This document shows positions 35,710-44,096 of a stretch of DNA of 48,742 nt, piece after piece (positions within the stretch are counted from its first letter, which is position 1; each line of letters opens with the position of its first letter). The position numbers and the translations under genes were made by a program. Under the pieces are notes generated by a model, which was not told the DNA's origin, did not search any database, and saw only the letters and a list, made by a program, of their open reading frames with translations. Origin of the DNA: Terriglobia bacterium (GTDB lineage Bacteria > Acidobacteriota > Terriglobia > Bryobacterales > Bryobacteraceae); the NCBI GenBank assembly GCA_021324185.1, contig JAJPJN010000126.1:1-48742 (forward strand), in the 5' to 3' direction.

Positions 35710-35750
35710 GAAGATGTATCCAGGAATGGATCAGGAGGATTTCAAACCCT

Positions 35751-36194
35751 ATGCCAATGATTCGCTACAACCCTTTCAATACCGAAACAGACGAGTATCC
35801 CGGTCTTCGCCTGTTCCAGGACTCGCTCTCGCGACTATTTAGCGAGCCAGCTTCCCGGCCGTGGACCCCTCCGGTAGACATTTTCGAAACCGATAACGAA
35901 CTGGTGCTCAAGGCCGACGTTCCGGAGATCGATCCCAAGAACGTGTCCATCCAGCTCGAAAATGGCACCCTGACATTAAAAGGCGAGCGCAAGTTTGAAG
36001 AGCAGAGGAACGGAAAAGGTTTTCATCGCATCGAGCGCAGCTACGGCACCTTTACCCGCGCCTTCAGCTTGCCGGATACGATTGACGGCGAGAAAGTGAA
36101 GGCCGACTACAAGAATGGCGTGCTCACCATTACCCTTCCCAAGAAGGAGATGGCCAAGCCGAAGACCATCAACGTCGAAATTAATAATAACTAA
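35751..36194 (+). CDS. Small heat shock protein, Hsp20/alpha-crystallin family
   Basis: A 147-residue ATP-independent holdase chaperone that keeps unfolding proteins soluble. The alpha-crystallin domain covers about 38-138: PPVDIFETDNELVLKADVPE at the start, LTLKGER and FHRIERSYGTFTRAFSLP in the middle, and YKNGVLTITLPK with the G-V-L element at the end. The short N-terminal arm and the tail are typical. It is a single-gene unit between a near-consensus promoter and a strong terminator, suggesting high expression. Confidence 0.96.
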   Translation: MPMIRYNPFNTETDEYPGLRLFQDSLSRLFSEPASRPWTPPVDIFETDNELVLKADVPEIDPKNVSIQLENGTLTLKGERKFEEQRNGKGFHRIERSYGTFTRAFSLPDTIDGEKVKADYKNGVLTITLPKKEMAKPKTINVEINNN

Positions 36195-36204
36195 GCAGTG
36201 GCCC

Positions 36205-36245
36205 GGCGCGGCACGGTTACCCAACCGTGGCGCGCCTTTTGTTTT
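36205..36245 (+). terminator. Strong Rho-independent terminator after hsp20
   Basis: A 14-position GC-rich stem with one mismatch (GGCGCGGCACGGTT with AACCGTGGCGCGCC), loop ACCC, followed by TTTTGTTTT. It starts ten bases after the hsp20 stop and is the strongest terminator I see in the window. Confidence 0.93.
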
Positions 36246-36287
36246 GCCGCCTCGAAACCTTGCCAGGGTTCCTGCCGATCATAATAT

Positions 36288-37589
36288 ATGGTCGGAGGAA
36301 ACGCCACGTCCACGTCTCTGAAATTCTGCCTCGCGCTTCTGGTTTGCCTTCTGGCAGTGCAACCGCTGCTTTCCTACTCCGTCCTGACGCACGAGGCTCT
36401 GGTAGATGCACTCTGGTCCGTCAAGCTGCGCCCGTTACTGCTTGCGCGCTTTCCCAATGCCACTCCGGACGAGCTGAAGAAAGCTCACGGCTTTGCCTAC
36501 GGGGGCGCCATTATTCAGGACATGGGCTACTACCCGCACGGCAGCCCCGAGTTCAGCGACCTGACGCACTACGTGCGCACGGGCGATTTTATCGTGGCGC
36601 TGATCAATGATTCCCAGGATTTAAATGAGCTGGCGTTCGCCCTGGGAGCGCTCTCCCACTATATGGGTGATCTCGACGGGCACCGCTTCGCCACCAATGT
36701 GGGCGAGCCAATGCTCTATCCGAATTTGCAGAAGAAGTACGGCAATTTCATTACTTATGAACAGAACCCGCCGGCGCATTTGAAAACCGAGTTCGGATTC
36801 GACGTCCTGCAAGTGGCCGAGGGCAACTTCGCTCCGCAGGCTTATCACGACTTCATCGGGTTCTATGTTTCGAAAACGGTCTTGCAGAAGGGTTTTCGTG
36901 ACACCTACGGGCTCGAGCTGCAGGATGTTTTTAAAGATTTCGACCGCGCCGTAGAATCCTACCGCCGCAATGTGAGCAAAACGATCCCCACGGCCACGCG
37001 CGTCGCCTGGGCCCAGAAACAGGATCAAATTAAAAAAGCGGAGCCGGGCATGACCCGCCGCCGGTTCGTTTTCGTCATGAGCCGCTCGAGCTACGAGCGC
37101 TATTGGGGTAAACAGTATGACCGGCCTACGCTCGGCGATCGCATTCTCGCCTTTATCCTAAAGCTGGTGCCGCCCATTGGGCCGCTGAAAGCTCTGCGCT
37201 TCAAAATGCCCACACCCCCGGTCGAAAATCTCTTCATGCAGAGCTTCGTCCGCGCAACCTCTCAGTACCACTCGGTGCTGGATCAAAACCAAGCCAGTTC
37301 GCTGCATCTGGACAACAGGAACTATGACGTAGGCGTGGTCACACCCGCCGGAACCTATCGCCTCGAAGACAATATTCAGGCGTATTGGCTGCATAAGCTG
37401 GCGGAAAAGAATTTCACCACGATAACGCCCGCCATTAAGGAAGAACTATTGGAGTATTACGGCAAACTGGACGCGCCGATTGCGACCAAGAAGAAAAAGA
37501 GAGAATGGAAGCAGCTTCTCGCGGAGTTGCAGGCGCTCAGGAACGAACCGGCCGTGGCCGCCGCGAACGCAGCGGGCGACTCGCGATAA
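36288..37589 (+). CDS. Exported zinc-dependent phospholipase C-domain protein
   Basis: A 433-residue protein with a signal peptide (LALLVCLLAVQPLLSYS) and a zinc-dependent phospholipase C-like fold. Putative zinc ligands lie in SVLTHEALVDALW, YYPHGS and ALGALSHYMGDLDGHR. The mature N-terminus would begin near the S-x-x-T-H motif, as in phospholipase C/S1-P1 nuclease-like enzymes, where the N-terminal residue binds zinc. The C-terminal 150 residues are not recognised. It probably hydrolyses phospholipids or related esters outside the cytoplasm. The start at 36288 is the only good one near the signal peptide. Confidence 0.88.
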   Translation: MVGGNATSTSLKFCLALLVCLLAVQPLLSYSVLTHEALVDALWSVKLRPLLLARFPNATPDELKKAHGFAYGGAIIQDMGYYPHGSPEFSDLTHYVRTGDFIVALINDSQDLNELAFALGALSHYMGDLDGHRFATNVGEPMLYPNLQKKYGNFITYEQNPPAHLKTEFGFDVLQVAEGNFAPQAYHDFIGFYVSKTVLQKGFRDTYGLELQDVFKDFDRAVESYRRNVSKTIPTATRVAWAQKQDQIKKAEPGMTRRRFVFVMSRSSYERYWGKQYDRPTLGDRILAFILKLVPPIGPLKALRFKMPTPPVENLFMQSFVRATSQYHSVLDQNQASSLHLDNRNYDVGVVTPAGTYRLEDNIQAYWLHKLAEKNFTTITPAIKEELLEYYGKLDAPIATKKKKREWKQLLAELQALRNEPAVAAANAAGDSR

Positions 37590-37668
37590 CGCCCCGGCTC
37601 TTTACCCCCTAAAAAATCTCAACGATTCAGTCCATTCGCTGGTCTTTGTGTGTGAAGATCGCTCGTGA

Positions 37669-38232
37669 ATGCCGGAAATGGTGCAGCAGATTGCTTTAGG
37701 AGAGCCCACGCTGGCCCTCGATGATGCAACCGACAGTGCGCAAGAGCAGTTCGCGGCGCTTGTCCGGCGGCAATCGCGCTTCGTCTTTCGGGTCGCCTAC
37801 TCGGTTCTCCGGAATGCGCATGATGCCGACGACATCGTACAGGAAACATTTCTGAAGCTGTACCGCAGGCGTGCCTGGAAAACCATCGCCGATGAGCGGG
37901 CTTTTTTGGCGCGGGTGGCCTGGCGCCTGGCGGTGGAACGCGCGCGGGCGAAGCCGGCCGGGCAGGGTTCCGCGGAACACGTCTCGCCGCAACAAACACC
38001 GGAACAAGAGGCGATCCGCGCCAATCAGGATGCCATGGTTCAGGCGCTGGTGAATGCCCTGCCCGAGCAGCTACGGCTGCCGCTCGCGTTATCGACTGTA
38101 GAAGAACTGCGCTCCCATGAGATTGCGCAAATCATGGGGATTCCGGAAGGCACCGTGCGGAGCCGGATTGCCCGCGCGCGACAGCTTCTGAGAGAAAAAT
38201 TGGCCGTATTGATGGAGGGCCATCATGTCTGA
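37669..38232 (+). CDS. RNA polymerase sigma factor, ECF family
   Basis: A 187-residue sigma-70 family factor with only regions 2 and 4. Region 2 has FVFRVAYSVLRNAHDADDIV, and region 4 has a helix-turn-helix in SHEIAQIMGIPEGTVRSRI. It directs RNA polymerase to stress or envelope genes. The next gene starts inside its last codons (8-bp overlap) and encodes a single-pass membrane protein, the usual place of an anti-sigma factor. The promoter it reads cannot be identified here. Confidence 0.94.
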   Translation: MPEMVQQIALGEPTLALDDATDSAQEQFAALVRRQSRFVFRVAYSVLRNAHDADDIVQETFLKLYRRRAWKTIADERAFLARVAWRLAVERARAKPAGQGSAEHVSPQQTPEQEAIRANQDAMVQALVNALPEQLRLPLALSTVEELRSHEIAQIMGIPEGTVRSRIARARQLLREKLAVLMEGHHV

Positions 38233-38767
38233 TCGGAATCAGCTTGACGAAATCTTGGACCGAGCCTTGGGCCGTTATTGCGATGCCGAGCCGCGGGAGG
38301 GATTGGACGGCCGGATTCTAGAGCGAGTTCGTGCCGCAAAACGTTCGGCAGCGACAGGTTGGATCTGGGCGGTTGCGTGCGCGGCGGTGCTGGCGATTGT
38401 GGCTAGCCTCTACGTGCCGACCAACGGGAAAACACCGAAACCATTCGAGCCCGCCGTAGCTCCGCTGGTTACTGCGACCCCGCCGGTGCGATGGTCTTTC
38501 GACGTGCATTATCACCCAATAAGAAGAAGGACAGCGCGCAGGGAGTTGCCCAAGCTCCCGGATTTTCCTTCACGAACTCCCTTGACGGCTGAAGAACGAG
38601 CGCTGCTCCAGTTTGTGAGCGAGTCACCGAAGGAAGCCGTGAAGCTGCTTTCCGATTGGCAACAAAAAGCGGCACAGCCGATTCAGATTGAACCGATCCA
38701 GATTGTGCCGTTAGAGAGCGGGGATTCCAATACTAAGGATGCGGAGGGAAAAGGTGCGGAAAATTAG
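38225..38767 (+). CDS. Putative anti-sigma factor, single-pass membrane protein
   Basis: A 180-residue protein: a cytoplasmic N-terminal part of about 44 residues (LDEILDRALGRYCDAEPREG), one membrane helix (45-64) and an extracytoplasmic Pro-rich, basic tail. It overlaps the ECF sigma gene by 8 bp, the classic sigma/anti-sigma arrangement. The zinc motif H-x3-C-x2-C of ZAS anti-sigma factors is absent, so the assignment rests on position and topology. The similar N-terminal motif is frequent in acidobacterial proteins next to ECF factors. The third gene of the operon overlaps its 3' end. Confidence 0.72.
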   Translation: MSDRNQLDEILDRALGRYCDAEPREGLDGRILERVRAAKRSAATGWIWAVACAAVLAIVASLYVPTNGKTPKPFEPAVAPLVTATPPVRWSFDVHYHPIRRRTARRELPKLPDFPSRTPLTAEERALLQFVSESPKEAVKLLSDWQQKAAQPIQIEPIQIVPLESGDSNTKDAEGKGAEN

Positions 38768-39344
38768 AAGAACAATCGGTTTGAGTCTGTTGATTGCGGC
38801 GGCCGCGTCGGGCGTATGCCTGGCCCAGGACAAGCAAGACAAGCAGGACAAAAAGACGCAGGACATGCTCACGCAGGCGCAGGAATTGCTCGAACTTCGC
38901 CAAGAGCTGAAGGATATGAAGGCCGTTAAAGCCGAACCGAAATTCTACAAGCTCACATTCGTGGTCAAGGAAATGGACGGAGGCAAAGTAGTCAATGCGC
39001 GAAGCTATTCGATGCTGGTCTCGACTACGTCGAATAACTCCATCCGGTCAGGTGAAAAAATTCCGATTACCGTGGAGAGCATGACCCAAATCTTTGATGT
39101 GGGAACCAACGTGGATTGTCGCAACGTCCGGCCGATACAAAATGAGCTGTCGATGGATGTCACAGTAGATGCATCCGGCATCGCGCAGGAGACCCCTGCA
39201 ACAGCTCGGCCCGTCATACGAAGTTACCGCTGGAACGCAGGCGTTCTGATTCCGCTAAACAAGCCGACCGTGATCTTTTCCTCAGATCACGTTTCAGATA
39301 AAGGTCAGATGCAGGTGGAGCTTACGGCGGCGCCGGTTCAGTAA
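38754..39344 (+). CDS. Secreted protein of the ECF operon, unknown function
   Basis: A 196-residue exported protein. From GTG 38754 it has a clean signal peptide (basic start, hydrophobic 8-22, cleavage near CLA or LAQ). A short tandem (DKQDKQDKK), a coiled-coil-like helix (about 36-60) and a beta-rich domain (FYKLTFVVKEMDGGKVVNAR onward, with VGTNVDCRN) follow. GGAGGG five bases before GTG 38754 supports this start over ATG 38739. The start overlaps the anti-sigma stop, so it is in the same operon. I do not recognise a functional family, though acidobacterial genomes contain similar secreted proteins. Confidence 0.75.
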   Translation: MRKIRRTIGLSLLIAAAASGVCLAQDKQDKQDKKTQDMLTQAQELLELRQELKDMKAVKAEPKFYKLTFVVKEMDGGKVVNARSYSMLVSTTSNNSIRSGEKIPITVESMTQIFDVGTNVDCRNVRPIQNELSMDVTVDASGIAQETPATARPVIRSYRWNAGVLIPLNKPTVIFSSDHVSDKGQMQVELTAAPVQ

Positions 39345-39360
39345 TCACTTCACCGGGTAC

Positions 39361-39633
39361 CTATTGCGGGCGAGCCAGCCACTTGACGCTTTGGGGATCG
39401 CTGTTCTGGCAGCGGACCGTATCGGTCACGCCGGATGAGATATCGGCGCAGGCGTTTTCGCGGCCTGAACGCAGCGCCGCATCTTCGCTTCTGGCTGAGA
39501 CCGTTTTACACGCAGTCCGTCCCTGGTATGCCATGCATACTTCTACGCGATAGCGCGGCCCGTGGAGCGTTGAGTAGGCGATGAGGGCAAGGAAAGCAGC
39601 GATAAAAAGTACGACGACGATGCCGATTTTCAG
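39361..39633 (-). CDS. Small single-pass membrane protein with probable CTG start, downstream of accA
   Basis: A 90-residue reading frame not opened by ATG, GTG or TTG. From CTG 39633 it reads (M)[20 protein letters not shown], a membrane anchor, then a compact domain with [38 protein letters not shown] and VKWLARPQ. It has four cysteines, at 33, 42, 62 and 75 (in VEVC, TAC, NAC and RC). The CTG overlaps the accA stop as CTGA, exactly like an ATGA coupling junction, and GAGG lies about 11 bases upstream. The frame opens after a TGA inside accA and offers only CTG, ATC or ATT before the helix. I recall similar short Cys-containing proteins in Acidobacteriota but no function. An internal ATG would leave just 57 residues without the anchor. 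Confidence 0.7.
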   Translation of the reverse strand: MKIGIVVVLFIAAFLALIAYSTLHGPRYRVEVCMAYQGRTACKTVSARSEDAALRSGRENACADISSGVTDTVRCQNSDPQSVKWLARPQ

Positions 39634-40517
39634 ACCGCGGCCGCCTCGGTAAAGAAATTGCCCATACTGCGAAATTTTTCGTAGCGCTGCTCAATGAGAT
39701 CTTCGGGCGAAATCGGCGTAAGCTCCGCCAAAGCGCTTCTCAACGTCTCGCGCAAAGCCTGAATGGCCGCTTCGGGTTGAAGATGCGCGCCGCCGGGCGG
39801 CTCCGGAACAATGCCATCGATCAGTTTCATCTCCAGTAGATCGCTGGCGGTCATGCGCAGCGCGGCCGCCGCTAGCGGCGCTTTACCTGAATCGCGCCAG
39901 ATAATAGCAGCACAGCTTTCCGGTGCGATGACGCTGTAGTAGGCATTCTCGAGCATGTAGACGCGATTGGCGACGCCGAGCGCCAGCGCGCCGCCGCTGC
40001 CGCCTTCGCCGATGACGAACGTAATGATGGGGCTTTCGAGGCGCGCCATCTCGCGCAGATTGTAGGCGATGGCCTCGGCCTGGCCGCGCTCTTCGGCATC
40101 GATGCCGGGATAGGCGCCGGGCGTGTCCACCAGAGTGACAATGGGGCGGCGGAATTTCGCAGCCAGCCGCATGAGCCGCAAAGCCTTGCGATAGCCTTCG
40201 GGCTTCGGCATGCCGAAGTTGCGAAGAAGTTTTTCCTTCGTATCGCGGCCCTTTTGCTGCCCGATGATCATGACCGGCCGGCCCTCAAAGAAGCCCATGC
40301 CGCCGATGATCGATTTATCGTCGCCAAAAAACCGATCGCCGTGGAGCTCGTCGAAGCTGGTGATCAATCCGTTGATGTAATCGCGTGTATGCGGGCGTTT
40401 CGGGTGACGCGCGAGCTGGACGCGCTGCCAACTGGGGTTGTCGAGCGGCGCGGCGGCAGAATCGGTAGCCGGGGCCGGCGCGTCGCTTTGATATTCGGAG
40501 GTTTGTTCGTCAGCCAT
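39630..40517 (-). CDS. accA: Acetyl-CoA carboxylase carboxyltransferase subunit alpha
   Basis: With AccD it transfers CO2 from carboxybiotin to acetyl-CoA, the first step of fatty acid synthesis. The 295-residue protein has the core motifs [52 protein letters not shown] and [12 protein letters not shown]. It is slightly shorter than E. coli AccA (about 319) because the N-terminal segment is shortened and replaced by an Ala/Pro/Asp-rich stretch. It starts three bases after the dnaE stop, the same neighbour pair as in E. coli, and its stop overlaps the small downstream gene. Confidence 0.96.
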   Translation of the reverse strand: MADEQTSEYQSDAPAPATDSAAAPLDNPSWQRVQLARHPKRPHTRDYINGLITSFDELHGDRFFGDDKSIIGGMGFFEGRPVMIIGQQKGRDTKEKLLRNFGMPKPEGYRKALRLMRLAAKFRRPIVTLVDTPGAYPGIDAEERGQAEAIAYNLREMARLESPIITFVIGEGGSGGALALGVANRVYMLENAYYSVIAPESCAAIIWRDSGKAPLAAAALRMTASDLLEMKLIDGIVPEPPGGAHLQPEAAIQALRETLRSALAELTPISPEDLIEQRYEKFRSMGNFFTEAAAV

Positions 40518-40520
40518 GAA

Positions 40521-43500
40521 TCAGCTCGCCAGAACTTCCATGCATTCCGGGCCGCAAATCTTTTCGAGTTCCGCCTTAAACTCGCGGTCGGGGCGCACTT
40601 TGCGTTCGACATCCAGTATTACCGAAAAGTCGCGGGGTTTTTCGAGCCGCAGCCTGACTTCCGTAGTGCCGCTCTTGCGCACAAACAGCTCGTTCAAAGC
40701 GGTCGCCTTTTCCGCCGATTCGTCCTTGAGCCAGATCCGGATCGAAATGAGCGAGGGCAGATTGACTCGGGCATCCTCCAACTTGACCATTTCCTGGATA
40801 GAAAGTTTCGGGGGGCCGCTTTCTTCCGGCAGAACATTGGCGCGGACGAATACTGCGGTGTCTTCCTTGAGGGCCGGCAGCAGTTCCTCATAGCGGTTGG
40901 CGAAGACCATGGCATCGGCCGTGCCGCGGCCGTCGTCGATTTTGAGCGAGGCCCAATATTTACCATCCCGATTGGTCTTGCGAACAATATTGGTCAGCAG
41001 GCCGCAAAGCGCGACGGGCGTGTTCTTTTCGAGATCTTCCAGCTTGTCGGTGAAGTGCGTGGCGAGATCGGCGATCTTGTCGCGGTACTTGTCGAGCGGA
41101 TGGCCGGAGACGTATATGCCGAGCATCTCTTTTTCCCCGGCGAGCTTTTCCTCCATGGTCCAATCCGGCAGATTGGCGAGCGGCATCTCATGCTTTTCCT
41201 CTTCAAGCGCCATGCCGAAGAGCCCATGCTGCCCCATAGCGCGGTCGCGACCCACGCGAAGGCCGGATTCAATGGCGCGGTCGAGCGCTTCCCAAAGTTG
41301 CGCGCGATTGGCGCGAGTGGAATCGAGGGCGCCTGCTTTGATCAGGCTTTCCATCACACGCCGATTGATGCTGCCCAGGTTGACTCGCTCGCAAAATTCA
41401 TAGATCGATGGAAACGGGCCGCCTTGTTGACGCGCGGCAACGATGGCCTCAATGGCTCCGTGTCCCACGTTCTTCACCGCCCCCAGGCCGAAGCGGATGG
41501 CATCGCCGGCAGGCGTGAAGTGAAGATCGCTTTGGTTGACGTCGGGCGGCAGGACGCGAATGCCCATCTCGCGGCACTCGTTGATGTACTTCACCATTTT
41601 GTCCATATTCCCGGCTTCTGAGGTGAGCAGGGCGGACATGAATTCGACGGCATAATGCGCTTTGAGATAGGCGGTGACGTAGGCGAGATAGGCGTACGCG
41701 GCGGAGTGGGATTTGTTGAAGCCGTAGCCGGCGAACTGCTCCATCAGGTCGAAAATCTTGGCAATCTTCTTCGGTGGAAAACCTTTGGCGGTTGCGCCGG
41801 AGATGAAGCGGTCGCGCTGCTGCGCCATCTCATCGGCTTTCTTCTTGCCCATGGCGCGTCGCAGAATGTCGGCATCGCCGAGCGAGTAGCCCGCGAGCTT
41901 ATTGGAGATCTGCATCACCTGCTCCTGATAGAGGATGACGCCGTATGTTTCCTCGAGGATCTCTTTCAGCTCCGGCAGATCGTAGACAATTGGCTTGCGG
42001 CCATGCTTGCGATCGATGAAATCGGGGATCATGCCGCCTTGAATCGGGCCGGGACGATAGAGAGCGTTCAGCGCGCAAAGGTCTTCGATGCGGTTCGGCT
42101 GGTAGCGGCGCAGGATGTCCTGCATCCCGGGAGATTCGAACTGGAAGACGCCGCTGGTGAACCCCGTGCTGAAGATCTTTTCGTAGGTTTGCGCGTCATC
42201 GAGCGGCAGATCCTGCAAATCGATTTTGACGCCCCGGTGTTTCTCGATCAATCGCTGCGCCTCTTCCACGATGGTCAGGGTGGTGAGGCCGAGAAAATCC
42301 ATCTTCAGCAGGCCGAGTTTTTCGAGCCCCAGCATGTCGTACTGGGTCACGATTTCCTGCTTGTTGGTGACAAATAGCGGCACCAGCTCGCGCAGCGGAA
42401 CGGAAGAGATGACGACTCCGGCGGCGTGCATGCCGGCGTTACGGCACACACCTTCGAGCTTCATGCTGATATCGAGAACTTCTTTGACGCGCGGTTCTTT
42501 GGCGATCACCCCTTTGAGCTCAGGATCTTCGATTGCCTGCTCGAGCTTGATGTTGAGCTGCCTGGGAACGAGCTTCGAAATGCGGTCCACTTCGGCGAAG
42601 CTCATATCGAGCACGCGGCCCACATCTTTAATGGCGGCCTTGGCGGCGAGCGTGCCGAAGGTGATGATCTGCGCAACCTGTTCGCGGCCGTATTTCTCGG
42701 TTACGTACTGGATCACCTCGCCGCGGCGGTTGGTACAGAAGTCGATATCGATATCGGGCAGGCTGATGCGTTCTGGATTCAGAAACCGCTCAAACAGCAG
42801 CCCGTATTCGAGCGGATCGATGTCGGTGATCTCCATCGCGTAACCCACAATGCTGCCGGCTGCCGAGCCGCGTCCGGGACCTACCGGAATCCCTTTCTGG
42901 CGGGCGAAGCGGATGAAGTCCCAGACGATCAGGAAGTAGCCGGAAAACTTCATCTGCTGGATCATGCGAATTTCGAGTTCCAGCCGCTCGATGTACTCCG
43001 GGAGATCGTGCTTGAGCCGGCCCTGGGCCCGTAGCGCTTCCAGACGCGGACGCCGCTTTTGGAAACCCTCGCGCGCGACATACGCGAAATAGGTATCGAT
43101 CGTGTGCCCTTCGGGAACATCGAAGCGCGGGAACGGGTCTTTTACTTTTTCGAGCTTGACGTGGCAGCGCTGGGCGATGTCCCAGGTGCGGTCGAGCGCG
43201 TCTTCCACCTCGCCGAACCGCTCCATCATCTCGGCGCGCGACTTTACGAAGAAATCGGGCGTGGCGAAGCGCATGCGGTTGGGGTCCGACATGGTCTTCC
43301 CCGTTTGGATGCAGAGAAGAATTTCGTGCGCGCGCACATCGTCGTGCGTGAGATAGTGCGCATCGTTGGTCGCCACGAGAGGGATGCCGGTATCAGCGGA
43401 AAGCCTGTGAACCAGCGGCATCACCGTTTTGTCGGCATCGAGGCCATGGTCCTGCAGTTCGAGGAAAAAGTTGTTGCGTCCGAACAGGTCAACGTATTCG

Positions 43501-43979
43501 TTGGCGAGCTGCTTCGCCGCTTCGTATTTGCCCGCCAGCAGCGTTTCGTTGATGTCACCGCGGAGGCAGGCTGACATGGCGATCAAGCCTTTTGAATGCC
43601 TCGCCAGCAGATCTTTATCGATGCGCGGCTTGTAGTAAAAGCCGTCGAGATAGCCGGTCGAGACCAGATTGATGAGGTTCTTATACCCTTCCTGTGTTTC
43701 GCACAACAGGACGAGGTGGTTATAGCGATCACTATCGGACCGGCTCTTGTGACCCTGCTGCGAGACATACACTTCGCAGCCGATTACGGGATGGATGCCG
43801 TTGGCATTCGCTTCGCCATAGAACTCGATGGCGCCGAACAGATTGCCGTGATCGGTCATCGCGATGGCCGGCATATTCTGGCGCCGGGCGAGCGTCATCA
43901 GCTTTTTGATATCGCAAGCGCCATCCAGCAGAGAGTAGTCAGTATGGCAGTGGAGGTGAACGAACGGACGTTCGGACAT
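40521..43979 (-). CDS. dnaE: DNA polymerase III subunit alpha
   Basis: The replicative polymerase, 1,152 residues. An N-terminal PHP domain (HLHCHTDYSLLDG, H8, H10 and H12) is followed by the palm with GPGRGSAAGS (368-377) and the catalytic Asp cluster LPDIDIDF (409, 411, 413). RNAGMHAAGVVI, GYGFNKSHSAAYA and LYRPGP lie in the fingers, and a tandem HhH and an OB domain (VALCGLLTNI) near the C-terminus. It is a DnaE1-type replicative enzyme by length and pattern. It is followed by accA in the same operon. The PHP metal residues look intact, so proofreading-type activity is possible. Confidence 0.97.
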   Translation of the reverse strand: MSERPFVHLHCHTDYSLLDGACDIKKLMTLARRQNMPAIAMTDHGNLFGAIEFYGEANANGIHPVIGCEVYVSQQGHKSRSDSDRYNHLVLLCETQEGYKNLINLVSTGYLDGFYYKPRIDKDLLARHSKGLIAMSACLRGDINETLLAGKYEAAKQLANEYVDLFGRNNFFLELQDHGLDADKTVMPLVHRLSADTGIPLVATNDAHYLTHDDVRAHEILLCIQTGKTMSDPNRMRFATPDFFVKSRAEMMERFGEVEDALDRTWDIAQRCHVKLEKVKDPFPRFDVPEGHTIDTYFAYVAREGFQKRRPRLEALRAQGRLKHDLPEYIERLELEIRMIQQMKFSGYFLIVWDFIRFARQKGIPVGPGRGSAAGSIVGYAMEITDIDPLEYGLLFERFLNPERISLPDIDIDFCTNRRGEVIQYVTEKYGREQVAQIITFGTLAAKAAIKDVGRVLDMSFAEVDRISKLVPRQLNIKLEQAIEDPELKGVIAKEPRVKEVLDISMKLEGVCRNAGMHAAGVVISSVPLRELVPLFVTNKQEIVTQYDMLGLEKLGLLKMDFLGLTTLTIVEEAQRLIEKHRGVKIDLQDLPLDDAQTYEKIFSTGFTSGVFQFESPGMQDILRRYQPNRIEDLCALNALYRPGPIQGGMIPDFIDRKHGRKPIVYDLPELKEILEETYGVILYQEQVMQISNKLAGYSLGDADILRRAMGKKKADEMAQQRDRFISGATAKGFPPKKIAKIFDLMEQFAGYGFNKSHSAAYAYLAYVTAYLKAHYAVEFMSALLTSEAGNMDKMVKYINECREMGIRVLPPDVNQSDLHFTPAGDAIRFGLGAVKNVGHGAIEAIVAARQQGGPFPSIYEFCERVNLGSINRRVMESLIKAGALDSTRANRAQLWEALDRAIESGLRVGRDRAMGQHGLFGMALEEEKHEMPLANLPDWTMEEKLAGEKEMLGIYVSGHPLDKYRDKIADLATHFTDKLEDLEKNTPVALCGLLTNIVRKTNRDGKYWASLKIDDGRGTADAMVFANRYEELLPALKEDTAVFVRANVLPEESGPPKLSIQEMVKLEDARVNLPSLISIRIWLKDESAEKATALNELFVRKSGTTEVRLRLEKPRDFSVILDVERKVRPDREFKAELEKICGPECMEVLAS

Positions 43980-44096
43980 GCGGCTTTCAGTTTTTAGGCG
44001 AGCGGGGGATCTCCCTTATAGTTTAGCGGTGCGGAACCATTGCGTAACGACAAATTCATAGAGTTGCAACAGCTCTCGAATAACCTTTGGGAAAGT

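Noticed and set aside
38820-38860. Tandem DNA repeat encoding DKQDKQDKK
   Set aside because: Only a short coding repeat of two to three units in a secreted protein; not a CRISPR or mobile repeat.
40254-41621. 455-residue plus-strand frame
   Set aside because: Lies antisense over accA and dnaE, whose motifs are unambiguous; it is a GC-rich shadow frame.
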